From DTLC01 sp964555645 (lineage in GTDB: Bacteria > Verrucomicrobiota > Verrucomicrobiia > Limisphaerales > DTLC01): 64,000 nt of DNA. The position numbers were made by a program, and so were the translations under genes. The notes below the pieces were generated by a model that made no database searches, was not told the origin of the DNA, and saw only the letters and a program-made list of their open reading frames with translations. Below are positions 46,501 through 55,120 of this stretch, in pieces. The stretch spans positions 434,001-498,000 of the forward strand of contig CAZKTA010000001.1 of assembly GCA_964555645.1 (NCBI GenBank), given 5' to 3'. How positions within the stretch are numbered: position 1 is the first letter of the stretch; each line of letters opens with the position of its first letter.

Positions 46501-48304
46501 GATTCCACTTTATATCTACGGCCAGTTCATCGAACATCTCGGCCGGTGCATATACGGCGGCATTTGGGCTGAAATGCTTGAGGACAGAAAATTTTACTAC
46601 CCGATTACGGCCGACTACAGGCCTTACCGTGGTTTGACGGATCAACCATTCCCAATCATAGGCGCTTCTCCGTGGCAGATCATTGGTCGCGCTGATTCGG
46701 TGACGATGAACACAAACCAACCATTTGTCGGCAAACATACACCACAAATTCGTGCTGGGGCAGGGATCCGGCAGCTCGACCTAGGTGTAACCCAGGGCAA
46801 AAAATACACAGGCTACGCATGGTTGAAGTCGGCTGACGCCGGAGTTGCGTCCGTGGAAATTGCTCTGGTGTGGGGCGACTCACAGGCGGATCGGCAGATT
46901 GCGAAAATTGAACAGATAGGTCGCGAATATCGTAAGTTCACATTTGAGTTCGTCGCGGGTGCAACTACAGACAAAGCTGCGTTCGAGTTGCGGGTCATTT
47001 CGGGAACAGCCTTGGTTGGCACTCTGTCGCTCATGCCGGCAGACAATATTGAAGGCATGCGCGCAGACACGCTTGCGCTACTCAAAGAATTGAATGCGCC
47101 AATTTATCGTTGGCCGGGTGGTAACTTTGTCAGTGGATACGACTGGCACGATGGTATCGGTGAACGCGACCGCCGTCCGCCACGAAAAAATCCTGCTTGG
47201 ACAGGTGTCGAGCCCAACGACTTCGGTTTGCATGAGTATATTCGGTTTTGCCGGCTGCTAAATGCCGAGCCAATGATCACCGTTAACACCGGCTTTGGCG
47301 ATGCACACTCGGCTGCTGCTTTGCTCGAGTATTGCAATGGTCCTACCAACACTTTCTGGGGCTGGCGCCGCGCTACAAACGGCGCACCTGAGCCGTTCAA
47401 CGTCAAGCATTGGTGTATCGGCAATGAGATGTGGGGAAGTTGGCAACTCGGACACATGCGGCTGGAACATTATGTGCTGAAACACAACTGGGTGGTTGAA
47501 AAAATGCGCGAAATTGACCCGCGGATTCTCTGTTACGCCTCCGGCGATGCCGGCCCGTGGAGCAGGGGCCTGTTGCAAAACTGTGCGGATTACATGGATT
47601 ACATAGCCGAACATTTCTATTGCCAGGAACGCCGAAGCTTGCCAGCGCATGTGCGCCAAGTACCGGATAATATCCGGCGCAAAGCTGAGTTCCATCGCAA
47701 TGTGCGCCGAGAGCTGGCCGCGTTGAAGGACAAAGATATCCGTATCGCAATGACAGAATGGAACTACTGGTACGGACCGCATGTGTTTGGCGAACTTGGG
47801 ACACGATATTTCCTCAAGGATGCACTTGGTATTGCCGCAGGCCTGCACGAATACGCTCGTAACACAGACATCATCGCCTCCGCATTCTATGCACAAACAG
47901 TCAATGTGATCGGATGCATTAAGACAAGCCGACGCAACGCTGCATTCGAAACCACCGGCCTAGTACTGAAACTATATCGCCATCACTTCGGCCGGTTGCC
48001 GGTTGCAACACAGACAACAGGCACAATCGACGCGCAAGCAGCTTGGACTAGCGACCGCAAAACACTCACGATCGGTATTGTCAATCCATCCCTGCAAGAG
48101 GCCAAAGTCGAACTCAGCTTGCAAGGCGCAAAACTCACGGGCCGAGGCAAACGTTGGCAGATCGCAGGCACCGACCCGATGGCTTATAACGATCCGGATC
48201 TACCCCCGGGTATTGTCATCGTGGAACAAACGGTGTCCGGTCTCAGTAACACACTCACGGTAGCGCCCTGCAGCGTAACACTATTCAGTTTGGAAGCCGA
48301 ATAA
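43565..48304 (+). CDS. Double arabinofuranosidase: GH127/GH146 + binding domain + GH51
   Basis: 1,579 aa with signal peptide (MKAKLIICVVTVALLCTVVN). Residues about 30-650 are a DUF1680-type beta-L-arabinofuranosidase: NTAETCNVYNM (Glu345, Cys347) and FTCCVGTG (Cys413, Cys414) reproduce the Glu-Cys and Cys-Cys zinc/nucleophile set of the family. Then a beta-domain common after such enzymes (LHIGEMQPERDHN to GVFGVRMVKGA), a CBM4/9-like jelly roll (LLQNPSFEDVEGDRP, about 800-960), and from about 965 a GH51 alpha-L-arabinofuranosidase: RWPGGNFVSGYDW, CIGNEMWG with acid/base Glu1288, MTEWNYW with nucleophile Glu1398. Both active sites look complete. It should strip both beta- and alpha-linked arabinofuranose from arabinan, arabinogalactan or similar side chains outside the cytoplasm. 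Confidence 0.88.
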   Translation: MKAKLIICVVTVALLCTVVNGELITDNQPPPKVRLNVPPKAALFSLHDVRLLDGPFKQAQDIAVKYLLSLDSDRLLARYRMEAGLEPKAQPYGGWEAQGIAGHSLGHYLSGCALAYASTGDKRFLDRVNYIVDQLAECQRAIGTGYVAGIPNGKRVYAEVAAGNIRSSGFDLNGSWVPNYNLHKLFAGLRDAYRLCTNKTALEVAKKLADWFDSVHANLTEEQMQRVLACEHGGLNETFADLYADTGNERYLKLARRIYHKAILEPLARGEDILPGKHANTQIPKLIGLATLYELTGNETDRSAANFFWERVVYHHSYVTGSHSDREYFGPPDRLNNRLSPNTAETCNVYNMLKLTRHVFGWNPSAAVADFYERALLNHIRATQHPDGRVMYYLSLQPGHYKEYQTHTNSFTCCVGTGMENHVRYAEAIYFHDKDGLCVNLFIASELNWRARGVKVRQDTAWPESDTATLTFSCKSPQEFTLRIRHPHWAEKLVVKVNGRQLTQQTKPSSYFELRRRWRTGDKVEVSFPMHLRTESMPDNTNRIAIFYGPTVLASDLGPVPDAEAGKPGYVPVMLTEGRPVTNWIKQVSKLPLKFRTVGVGKPRDVELVPLWQLHDRRYTVYLDLFSKDEWAQREAEIRAEEQRQLELVARTTDILHIGEMQPERDHNLQGENTSVGEFAGRKWRHATDGGWFSFEMKVPQDAPAELVCTYWGGDSGNRVFDILVDGEKIATQRLRGNRQNRFYDVTYPIPENLTRGKQKVTVKFQAHPDATAGGVFGVRMVKGAPGTQTQQEPNPTPGGASISTGNNLLQNPSFEDVEGDRPRAWRQEQWQGEGTFAVANIGRTGNRSVMISSAEGADIAWATTVDVEPNARYRLTGWIKTENVIATSGMGALFNVHGLDGAVTEAVTGTKDWTRVQVEFDTEDLTSIQVNCLFGGWGLATGKAWYDDVRLELVSKRPQSTNSAPSRIVIDAAKTMEPIPLYIYGQFIEHLGRCIYGGIWAEMLEDRKFYYPITADYRPYRGLTDQPFPIIGASPWQIIGRADSVTMNTNQPFVGKHTPQIRAGAGIRQLDLGVTQGKKYTGYAWLKSADAGVASVEIALVWGDSQADRQIAKIEQIGREYRKFTFEFVAGATTDKAAFELRVISGTALVGTLSLMPADNIEGMRADTLALLKELNAPIYRWPGGNFVSGYDWHDGIGERDRRPPRKNPAWTGVEPNDFGLHEYIRFCRLLNAEPMITVNTGFGDAHSAAALLEYCNGPTNTFWGWRRATNGAPEPFNVKHWCIGNEMWGSWQLGHMRLEHYVLKHNWVVEKMREIDPRILCYASGDAGPWSRGLLQNCADYMDYIAEHFYCQERRSLPAHVRQVPDNIRRKAEFHRNVRRELAALKDKDIRIAMTEWNYWYGPHVFGELGTRYFLKDALGIAAGLHEYARNTDIIASAFYAQTVNVIGCIKTSRRNAAFETTGLVLKLYRHHFGRLPVATQTTGTIDAQAAWTSDRKTLTIGIVNPSLQEAKVELSLQGAKLTGRGKRWQIAGTDPMAYNDPDLPPGIVIVEQTVSGLSNTLTVAPCSVTLFSLEAE

Positions 48305-48952
48305 CAGCCCCCGTTACCGCACGGTGTTTTGCGTGTGGTGCTGATCCACCCCAGCAGGGCTGGACGACACATTTTTGCGGCGTGCCGCATTTCCGGATTG
48401 GTCGCCGCACGATTTGTATTCAAGCGTTTCTCTTCTGCGTTTGTTCGCATGCAAAAACGCACAGGCCAGTCTGAACAACACGGACTTGTAAACACTATCC
48501 GTGTAGGGGCGGTAAAAGCGTTTTCGCTTTGTAACTACACCGTTTAACCCGGATTACTTGTTTGGATGGCGAGCGCAGGCGCACCGCGTGCGAGTTTGCG
48601 CGCCCGCGCGTAAAACACCCTCAGGACAAACTTGTCCCGAAACGACCAGCACGCCGCGCCGAAAGGTTTTGGGGGCAATGCACCCCAAGCGACACCCAGG
48701 AGCGCGTGTGCCCACCCGTATCCGGGTTTTTCAGGTTTGGTTGGTTAGGCCATGCTCTGCATGCTGCGCTCGTAATTCGCGTCCTGCCTTTTTGGCAATG
48801 TTGCAATTCCAAATCGTGAAATCACAATTGAACACGCGTAAACCGTGCCTGTATCAAAAACATTGGTTGACACGCAACAGTGAACAGATTCAAATCGCAC
48901 TTGACTTGGCGCCTAAACCCGGCTACGCGTAAAACGCAATGCCACAAACCGA
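48305..48952. other. Intergenic region between arabinofuranosidase and M50 genes
   Basis: About 650 bases. A short CCAGC/GCTGG hairpin with AGG loop lies at 48350-48362 and a terminator-like stem at 48714-48731. The frames here (48329-48547, 48558-48932) are rich in Arg, Pro and Cys, as random frames in this DNA are, and match nothing known. Confidence 0.4.
48714..48731 (+). terminator. Possible weak terminator
   Basis: ACCCG / CGGGT 5-bp stem, TATC loop, followed by TTTT. The stem is short and it lies 410 bases after the preceding stop codon, so the call is tentative. Confidence 0.3.
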
Positions 48953-51616
48953 ATGAACCGGTTTTATCAGATTGATACGGCGCGGATCAGTCTAAGGGAA
49001 TACTGGTGGGGGACAAAATCGCCTGTGTTGATTATCGGCCTGCTGGTTAAACTGCTTGGTATCCGGTTACCTGCGTCCACAGACGATCCAAACACAGAAT
49101 CAACTCTGCCTTTTCAGGCTGATGGCCTACCACCGGACGTGGCTACCAAGTTTGCCCCGGTCGCAGCCGAGCTGGAGAAACTTGGCTTCATTGAGCCTGT
49201 GCATCACGTTTTCCATGACCCTGGCACACGCACAACCATCTATTGGGCAACGTTCAGACATTCGTCAGGCAAATACTTCGCACGGATTCATAATCGGCTG
49301 TGGCACCAAGCACAAAAAGCTGATCGAGGTCTGTTTGTGATGTTTTTCACCGAGTTTGCAGATGGCACTTTCCTTGTGTCGTCTTCGGGCAAACCGGATC
49401 TTGCCACACCCCCGACCGTCCAGATGAACTGGATGCCAAAAACCGACGTTGAACGGCTTTGGGCAAAGCATCAACAGCTCACGGTACAATTGAGTCAGCG
49501 CAAGATGATCGAGCCGGTTACATCGAGCGCACAACTCATAGCTGCCTCGGAACGACACCACATCCTGCTGCGCGATTTTAACCTCGAGCGGGGTGTGTTC
49601 CGGCCACGCACTGAAACCGAACAGGCCCAAGTAGATGAATACGCAAAAAACGTAGAACAAGCAATAACAGGCGGACTTGAACACGCTGAAGTATTGGCTG
49701 AGCTGGAGCGGCTGCAGACAAGGTCCCAGAAACCGAATTGGTGGACCACAATTCTTGTGTTGGGCGCGACAATCATTTTGTTTGTTGCACTTGGCGCAGC
49801 CCGGTGGAGTTGGGAATTTACACTTTTACTCATTCCAGTGTTGTTACTGCACGAGACGGGGCACTGGGTTGCCATGCGCCTGTTCAAGTATCGCAACCTG
49901 CGCATGTTTTTCATACCGCTTTTTGGTGCGGCTGTCACAGGGCAAAACTGGAATGTGCCCGGCTGGAAAAAAGCCCTCGTATCGCTGGCCGGGCCGGTTC
50001 CGGGTATTGTGCTTGGGCTTTTGCTGTTGGTTGCGGCTTGGGCATTCAAAGCATTTGCGCTCTTACAACTGGCAATCCTGCTGCTGCTGGTTAACTGGTT
50101 CAATCTACTGCCTGTTCTGCCTTTAGACGGTGGACATGTACTGCAGGCTACGCTGTTTTGCCGAAACAGATGGCTTGACTTTGGGTTCCGTGTAGCTGCG
50201 GTATTGATCCTGTTACTGCTGTCTGTAATTGGGGTGGGAAAACTGTTCATGTGCCTTGCCATTCTGTTTGCAGTCGGTCTGCCGGTCGCATTCAAGCTTG
50301 GCAAGGTAACAGACCAACTACGCCGACAGGCCCTGCCGACACCGGTAGCGGGCGAAGATCGCATCCCCCAAGAAACGGCTCACGCAATCATCACGGCGCT
50401 TAAAACCGAGTTTCCCAAAGGCATGAATAACAAGACACTTGCATCGTATGCCCTGAATGTATTTGAAACGCTCAACGCAAAGCCGCCAAGTGTCCTTGCA
50501 ACAGTTGGACTGCTGGCGCTACACACAGGCGCGTTGCTTATAATCCCATTGTTCGGCTTGGTAATGGTGGTCCTGATGCGGGGTGGCGAGTTTTCGCGGG
50601 TTGCAAGTGCACCGTCAACACAACCGAAATACAGTGTCGAATGCGATAGCTGGCGTGCATGGCCCGAGCAGTCCAACCTGCGGTCCACCGCGGAAACGCG
50701 AAGTCTTTTGGTTGCCACTTTCGACAAGCCCCAAATCGCCTCTGGCACGTTTGCTGAGTTAACCAACCAGTTGCCAACAACTGCGCGCATGGGCTTGTTT
50801 GGGTACACGATACTGCTGTCTATGCCTGGGCCTGATGCAACAGTACAAAACCCATGGTTTCACCAAGCGCAAGCGCGCACCGCAAATTCGTTCGTCGCGC
50901 CAGGTGACCAGGCCGTTGTCGTGAGGTTCCGTTTCACTTGTCCGAACCAGACAATTGCAGCAAACATCGCTCGCGAACTTCGAGATTACTTCGTGCCCGA
51001 TTTGCAATATGCACTTTTGCCCCCTTGGGCGCCGCAAGCCCGAACACCAGCATTTGACAAATACCGCGCGGCACGCCGAGCCTGGCGGCGGATTGAGCGC
51101 GAACTCCAACAAGCCTGGAAAGACCCTGCCGTAACCAAAATCGAGAAAAAATTTGCCGACGCACTCCGGCGCCGTGACACAGGTGAGCAGGAACGGCTCC
51201 TCCAAGAACGCAACAAACTCATTGCCGATCTGCAATCTGGCATTCGAGACTGTCTCCGGACGAACATAGTTAATCCAATTGACCTCGAGTTGCTGGAGCT
51301 AAATGCTTTGTTCGCAAATGTGCCTTGGACCAACACAGCCGAGCGCGCCGCTCTGGTCAGACAAATTGCACGTAAACTCGGTACACTCCCAACCGGTGCC
51401 GGTTCCGAAAGCGCTGCTGCCTACTGCACAACATTCGGCTCACTGACGCAGCGTAAACAGATAATCGAAATCCATGCCTTAAGTTTCAAAGACCCCATGA
51501 TTGGCCTGCCGGCATTTATTGATTGGGTCTGCAGTTGTGGATGCGACAACATCAAATACGAGTTCGTTCCAGGCTTCTTTTTCGGAGATGTCCAATCCAA
51601 ATCCACATCCCAGTGA
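48953..51616 (+). CDS. M50-family membrane metalloprotease with large soluble ends
   Basis: 887 aa. A cytoplasmic-looking N-terminal part of about 260 residues is followed by six or so membrane segments between about 262 and 570. Zinc motif HETGH at 300-304 (HExxH) and a second motif NLLPVLPLDGGH near 383-394 supply the third ligand: the site-2 protease layout. A C-terminal part of about 300 residues is charged and coiled-coil prone (RRIERELQQAWKDP, EQERLLQERNKLIADLQ). Intramembrane proteases of this class cut membrane-anchored regulators or signal peptides; the long flanking domains are not ones I recognise. It stands alone between gene-free gaps, so neighbours give no hint of a substrate. 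Confidence 0.8.
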   Translation: MNRFYQIDTARISLREYWWGTKSPVLIIGLLVKLLGIRLPASTDDPNTESTLPFQADGLPPDVATKFAPVAAELEKLGFIEPVHHVFHDPGTRTTIYWATFRHSSGKYFARIHNRLWHQAQKADRGLFVMFFTEFADGTFLVSSSGKPDLATPPTVQMNWMPKTDVERLWAKHQQLTVQLSQRKMIEPVTSSAQLIAASERHHILLRDFNLERGVFRPRTETEQAQVDEYAKNVEQAITGGLEHAEVLAELERLQTRSQKPNWWTTILVLGATIILFVALGAARWSWEFTLLLIPVLLLHETGHWVAMRLFKYRNLRMFFIPLFGAAVTGQNWNVPGWKKALVSLAGPVPGIVLGLLLLVAAWAFKAFALLQLAILLLLVNWFNLLPVLPLDGGHVLQATLFCRNRWLDFGFRVAAVLILLLLSVIGVGKLFMCLAILFAVGLPVAFKLGKVTDQLRRQALPTPVAGEDRIPQETAHAIITALKTEFPKGMNNKTLASYALNVFETLNAKPPSVLATVGLLALHTGALLIIPLFGLVMVVLMRGGEFSRVASAPSTQPKYSVECDSWRAWPEQSNLRSTAETRSLLVATFDKPQIASGTFAELTNQLPTTARMGLFGYTILLSMPGPDATVQNPWFHQAQARTANSFVAPGDQAVVVRFRFTCPNQTIAANIARELRDYFVPDLQYALLPPWAPQARTPAFDKYRAARRAWRRIERELQQAWKDPAVTKIEKKFADALRRRDTGEQERLLQERNKLIADLQSGIRDCLRTNIVNPIDLELLELNALFANVPWTNTAERAALVRQIARKLGTLPTGAGSESAAAYCTTFGSLTQRKQIIEIHALSFKDPMIGLPAFIDWVCSCGCDNIKYEFVPGFFFGDVQSKSTSQ

Positions 51617-52237
51617 AGTTATCTGCAACTTCAGCCAACTCATTGCAGGGCAAGTGATCCGTGCACCTGTCCTTTCTGGTTTGCCCACCACCAACCAGCT
51701 GCAATACTACTACTCGCATAGTGGGCGCGCTCAACAAGGGTTCAGACTGCGCTTTCTTCAGGCCAGGTTGATTACTCTAGTTGCGCGCAGCCGAAAGCTC
51801 AGCGTGTTAATCGCGTCAAACTGTTTCATATCGAGAATCAAATTGACCTGTGTGGCACAGGCTATCAGCTTGTTTTTTACGAACTATCAACCAGCGTGTC
51901 CATGGCCACGGGCCGTGCACGGCATTTAGCAGCAGAATTTTCCTGCAGCCGTTCGATAGCGTCGAGACTCGCCAGGCCGAACAAACATGATTTCCAAAAA
52001 GCTTTGCTTACACACGCACATATAGCCCGGTGCGGAGGGCACTACCTGGTTCAGCGTCTAGGCATGGGGGTGACAGTGCCTCTTGACGTTATTGGTGCCC
52101 AAAACAGTTGATGCAGCAGTTTGGGGGCGTAGCCGTGGCCCGCGAAACCGCTACTGCCTCAAGGCATTCTTAAGCATACCTATGCGCAGTGCTAATGAGC
52201 CGCGGCCAATGTGAGCTACACTTAGGGTAGGGTATGC
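51617..52237. other. Intergenic region, convergent
   Basis: About 620 bases between the M50 gene and the 3' end of the ABC permease gene, which point at each other. No family-like frame, tRNA or strong terminator was found. Confidence 0.4.
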
Positions 52238-53359
52238 TCAGCCGAGGCGTTGGCGGAAACGCACAATGCACAGGGTGAAAAAACCGAGCGCCATGCCGCT
52301 GAGCACGGCGTAGTTGAGCCAATAATCCGAAATCGAAGCACCGCGCAGCATGATCGCGCGCATCAACTCGATGAAATAAGTGGCGGGTATGCCGGCGCTG
52401 ATCCACTGGAAAAACCGCGGCATGTTTTCGATTGGGAAAATGAATCCCGAGAAAAATACCGAGGGCAAAATCAGCGCCATGCACATTTGGAGTGCTTGCA
52501 TGTGATTCTGCGCAATCGTTGAAATGAGCAGACCCACGCTCAGCAGTGCAAACACGTACAAGAACGCAGCAACAAATAACGCTGTCACATCTCCGCGGGT
52601 TGGGATTTGGAATACCCACCGTGCAACCAGAAAAATGCCCGTTGCCATCGTCATTGAAATACATAGGTAAGGCACAATTTTGCCTAGCATCAGACCCGAA
52701 CGCGTTAGAGGTGATACGAGCAGGTTTTCGAGCGTGCCGCGTTCGCGCTCGCGTACAACGGACAATGCGGTGGTCAACATCGTGGCAATTTGCAAGGCCA
52801 GTCCCATTACCCCTGGCACAAAAAAATTCGGGCTTTTTAATGTTGGGTTGTAAAGAATCTGCGGACGCACCTCGAGTGGTAGTTGTCGACGGCCCGCCTC
52901 ACGCATCATGGTCAACAACGATTCACGCAAAGCCACTCCCAACGAAGTCTGCAAGGCCTGCATTGCGATGGTTGAACTTGACCCGTCAATGAGCACCTGG
53001 ACTTGTGCATTTCGGCCTGCGCGCAGGTTGCGTGTGAAGTCGGGTGGGATTTGTACGCCTACGTACGCTTTGCCCCGTCGGATCGCTGCGGCTAGTTCTT
53101 CGATGTTTTGAACTTCGCCTGCGATCTTGAGAGTGGCCGTATTTTGTAACTTGTCCAAAAACAGTCTGCTCTCAGTTGTGCGGTCTTGGTCGAGCACGAC
53201 TGTGCGCATGTGTTTTACGTCGTTGTCCAGCGCGTAGCCGAAGGCAATGATCTGCACCACCGGCGGAAAGAACATGAAGAACAGCGTCGTCGGATCGCGG
53301 AACACGACGGTGAATTCCTTCAGCAGCATGGCCGTGAAGCCGCGGAACGGAGTCTTCAT
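52238..53359 (-). CDS. ABC-2 type permease (YbhR/YbhS-like)
   Basis: 373 aa from ATG 53359 (MKTPFRGFTAMLLKEFTVVF). The frame is open to 53416, but the extra 19 residues are unlike the family and YbhR/YbhS are 368-377 aa. One N-terminal membrane segment (TLFFMFFPPVVQIIAFGYAL), a large extracytoplasmic loop (ILIDGSSSTIAMQALQTSL), then about five C-terminal segments including ERERGTLENLLVSPLTRSG, characteristic of ABC-2 exporters. Only one permease gene is present, so it should work as a homodimer with the ATPase and the HlyD-like protein upstream. Substrate unknown. Confidence 0.85.
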   Translation of the reverse strand: MKTPFRGFTAMLLKEFTVVFRDPTTLFFMFFPPVVQIIAFGYALDNDVKHMRTVVLDQDRTTESRLFLDKLQNTATLKIAGEVQNIEELAAAIRRGKAYVGVQIPPDFTRNLRAGRNAQVQVLIDGSSSTIAMQALQTSLGVALRESLLTMMREAGRRQLPLEVRPQILYNPTLKSPNFFVPGVMGLALQIATMLTTALSVVRERERGTLENLLVSPLTRSGLMLGKIVPYLCISMTMATGIFLVARWVFQIPTRGDVTALFVAAFLYVFALLSVGLLISTIAQNHMQALQMCMALILPSVFFSGFIFPIENMPRFFQWISAGIPATYFIELMRAIMLRGASISDYWLNYAVLSGMALGFFTLCIVRFRQRLG

Positions 53360-53450
53360 AAATCCGAAACTAAAAATGCGAAATTCGAAGCTCGAACCCA
53401 CAAAGCAACGCCCCATCTAGGGCAAAAATGGGGAATAGGACAAAACACGT

Positions 53451-54410
53451 TCATTTGCTGTTGCCTTCCTTTTGCTTCGCTGTGAGTGTTACGAACACAT
53501 CCTCCAGCGAAGGCGCAATGGGCCGAATGTCGGCGTTTTGAATACCGGCTTCGGCCAGTCGGTTTGCCAGTGCAGCTTCACTCATGTTGTGCTCGACCAA
53601 CAAGCGCATAGATTGACCAAACACGGTTGCGCTGTGCACTCCGGGCATACGGCGCACAGCTTGCAATGCAAGAGTTACGTGGTCACACGTGACGTCGAGT
53701 CGGCGTGTGCCGGGCGGATTCACAGGTGGCAACTGCTTGAGCACATCCGGCTCACCGCACACGATGAGCTTGGACATGTAAATGTAGGCCACGTGCGAGC
53801 AGCGCTCAGCTTCGTCCATGTAATGCGTTGTTACAAACAATGTCATTCCTTGGCCTGCAAACTCGAACAATATGTCCCACAACTCGCGCCGTGCCACTGG
53901 GTCAATGCCGGCAGTTGGCTCGTCGAGGAACAGCACCTGCGGCTTGTGTATAAGTGCGCAAGCCATCGCAAGGCGTTGGCGCCAGCCGCCAGACAGCACC
54001 GCAGCGCGCATGTTCAAATACGGCTCGAGGTGCGTCAGGGCGACCAACTCGTCGGTGCGTTCGCGTAATGCACTGCCGTGCAAGCCGTACAGCCGGCCGT
54101 AAAACCTGAGGTTTTCAAGCACTGTTAGCTCGTCATAAAGCGAAAATTTTTGAGACATGTATCCGATGATGCCTTTGAGCTGGTCAGACTCGCGGGTAAC
54201 ATCCAACCCGGCAATGGTGGCGTGCCCATCTGTTGGCTCGAGTATGCCACACAAGATTCGGATTACTGTGGATTTACCCGACCCGTTCGGGCCGAGAAAT
54301 CCGAAAATAGCCCCCTTGGGCACGGAAAAACAGACGTGGTCAACTGCGATCACATGTCCAAACTTCTTGGTAAGGTTTTCTGCGTAAACCATCGAACTCG
54401 CCTCGTTCAT
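53451..54410 (-). CDS. ABC exporter ATP-binding protein (YbhF-like, single domain)
   Basis: 319 aa from ATG 54410; a start at 54437 is also open. Complete nucleotide-binding domain: Walker A GPNGSGKST, Q-loop YMSQKFSLYDEL, signature LSGGWRQRLAMACAL, Walker B VLFLDEPTAGIDP, and switch histidine in VTTHYMDEAE. The last 100 residues (LDVTCDHVTLALQAVRRMPG) are the regulatory tail seen in ABC-2-type exporters. Unlike E. coli YbhF, which has two nucleotide-binding domains, there is one. It lies 91 bases ahead of the permease gene, same strand. Confidence 0.88.
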   Translation of the reverse strand: MNEASSMVYAENLTKKFGHVIAVDHVCFSVPKGAIFGFLGPNGSGKSTVIRILCGILEPTDGHATIAGLDVTRESDQLKGIIGYMSQKFSLYDELTVLENLRFYGRLYGLHGSALRERTDELVALTHLEPYLNMRAAVLSGGWRQRLAMACALIHKPQVLFLDEPTAGIDPVARRELWDILFEFAGQGMTLFVTTHYMDEAERCSHVAYIYMSKLIVCGEPDVLKQLPPVNPPGTRRLDVTCDHVTLALQAVRRMPGVHSATVFGQSMRLLVEHNMSEAALANRLAEAGIQNADIRPIAPSLEDVFVTLTAKQKEGNSK

Positions 54411-54498
54411 GCTGTAACAGCCACTCGGCACTGGCATTACGATACGGTCGGCATCCTTCTTTCACGTGTTGAGGTTCAACAAAGCGAAACGCTGCCTG

Positions 54499-55062
54499 TT
54501 ACCGGAAATTAACTCGCTTAAGCAGCGGCGCGTTGCCCTGCGAAGTATCAATCTCGTAATCACCGTCGGGAACAGTCTGGCCCTGCATACACCTTTGCCA
54601 CAGTTTTTGTACGTGAAACTGCATTTTTTTATCCAGTTTCTCAGCTAGGGATTTTATGCGGTCAATCCCACGACTACTCGGGTGTAGAAATGATAACCCG
54701 AAACTGGCTTTTCCATTTCTGATTGAAACGAGCATCTTGTTCAACGAAACATCCGCTATAGTCTTCGGCCCCACCGGGTCGTAGTGAGCAGATACTTTAT
54801 CGCGTAGTTCAACTAGTGACTTGTGTGTGTCCCAGTACTGTTGTGGAACTACATTGTCTGGAATTCGTACTTCGCTACGTTGCTTAAACGGTCTAGCGTA
54901 CAGCACCGCCAGTGCGGTAAATAACACCTCGTATAGTGGATGAAGCGGACCGATTTTTTCGCGCTGGATGTAGTCGCACAACTTAGCCACCTCCGAAAAC
55001 GTAATTGCTGCGTGTTGGAACTTCCAAAACTCGATACGGTCTTTGTAAGCAAGCTTAACCAT
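54499..55062 (-). CDS. Unknown protein with HEPN-like motif, inside the exporter gene set
   Basis: 187 aa, mostly helical, no signal peptide or membrane segment. I do not recognise the family. LVELRDKVSAHYDP contains R-x5-H in the setting (L-R-D-K-x-x-A-H) that many HEPN-type helical proteins share; such domains are often RNases or nucleotide-binding partners. It separates the HlyD-like gene from its ATPase on the same strand, with about 58-90 bases on each side instead of tight overlaps, and lacks any obvious tie to export. Either an inserted accessory gene or a dedicated regulator of the exporter; the sequence does not decide. Confidence 0.65.
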   Translation of the reverse strand: MVKLAYKDRIEFWKFQHAAITFSEVAKLCDYIQREKIGPLHPLYEVLFTALAVLYARPFKQRSEVRIPDNVVPQQYWDTHKSLVELRDKVSAHYDPVGPKTIADVSLNKMLVSIRNGKASFGLSFLHPSSRGIDRIKSLAEKLDKKMQFHVQKLWQRCMQGQTVPDGDYEIDTSQGNAPLLKRVNFR

Positions 55063-55120
55063 AAGAACAGCGTGTAAATGTCAACATGTTTATGCCGAGC
55101 GCACATGTTTTTGAGCGCGC

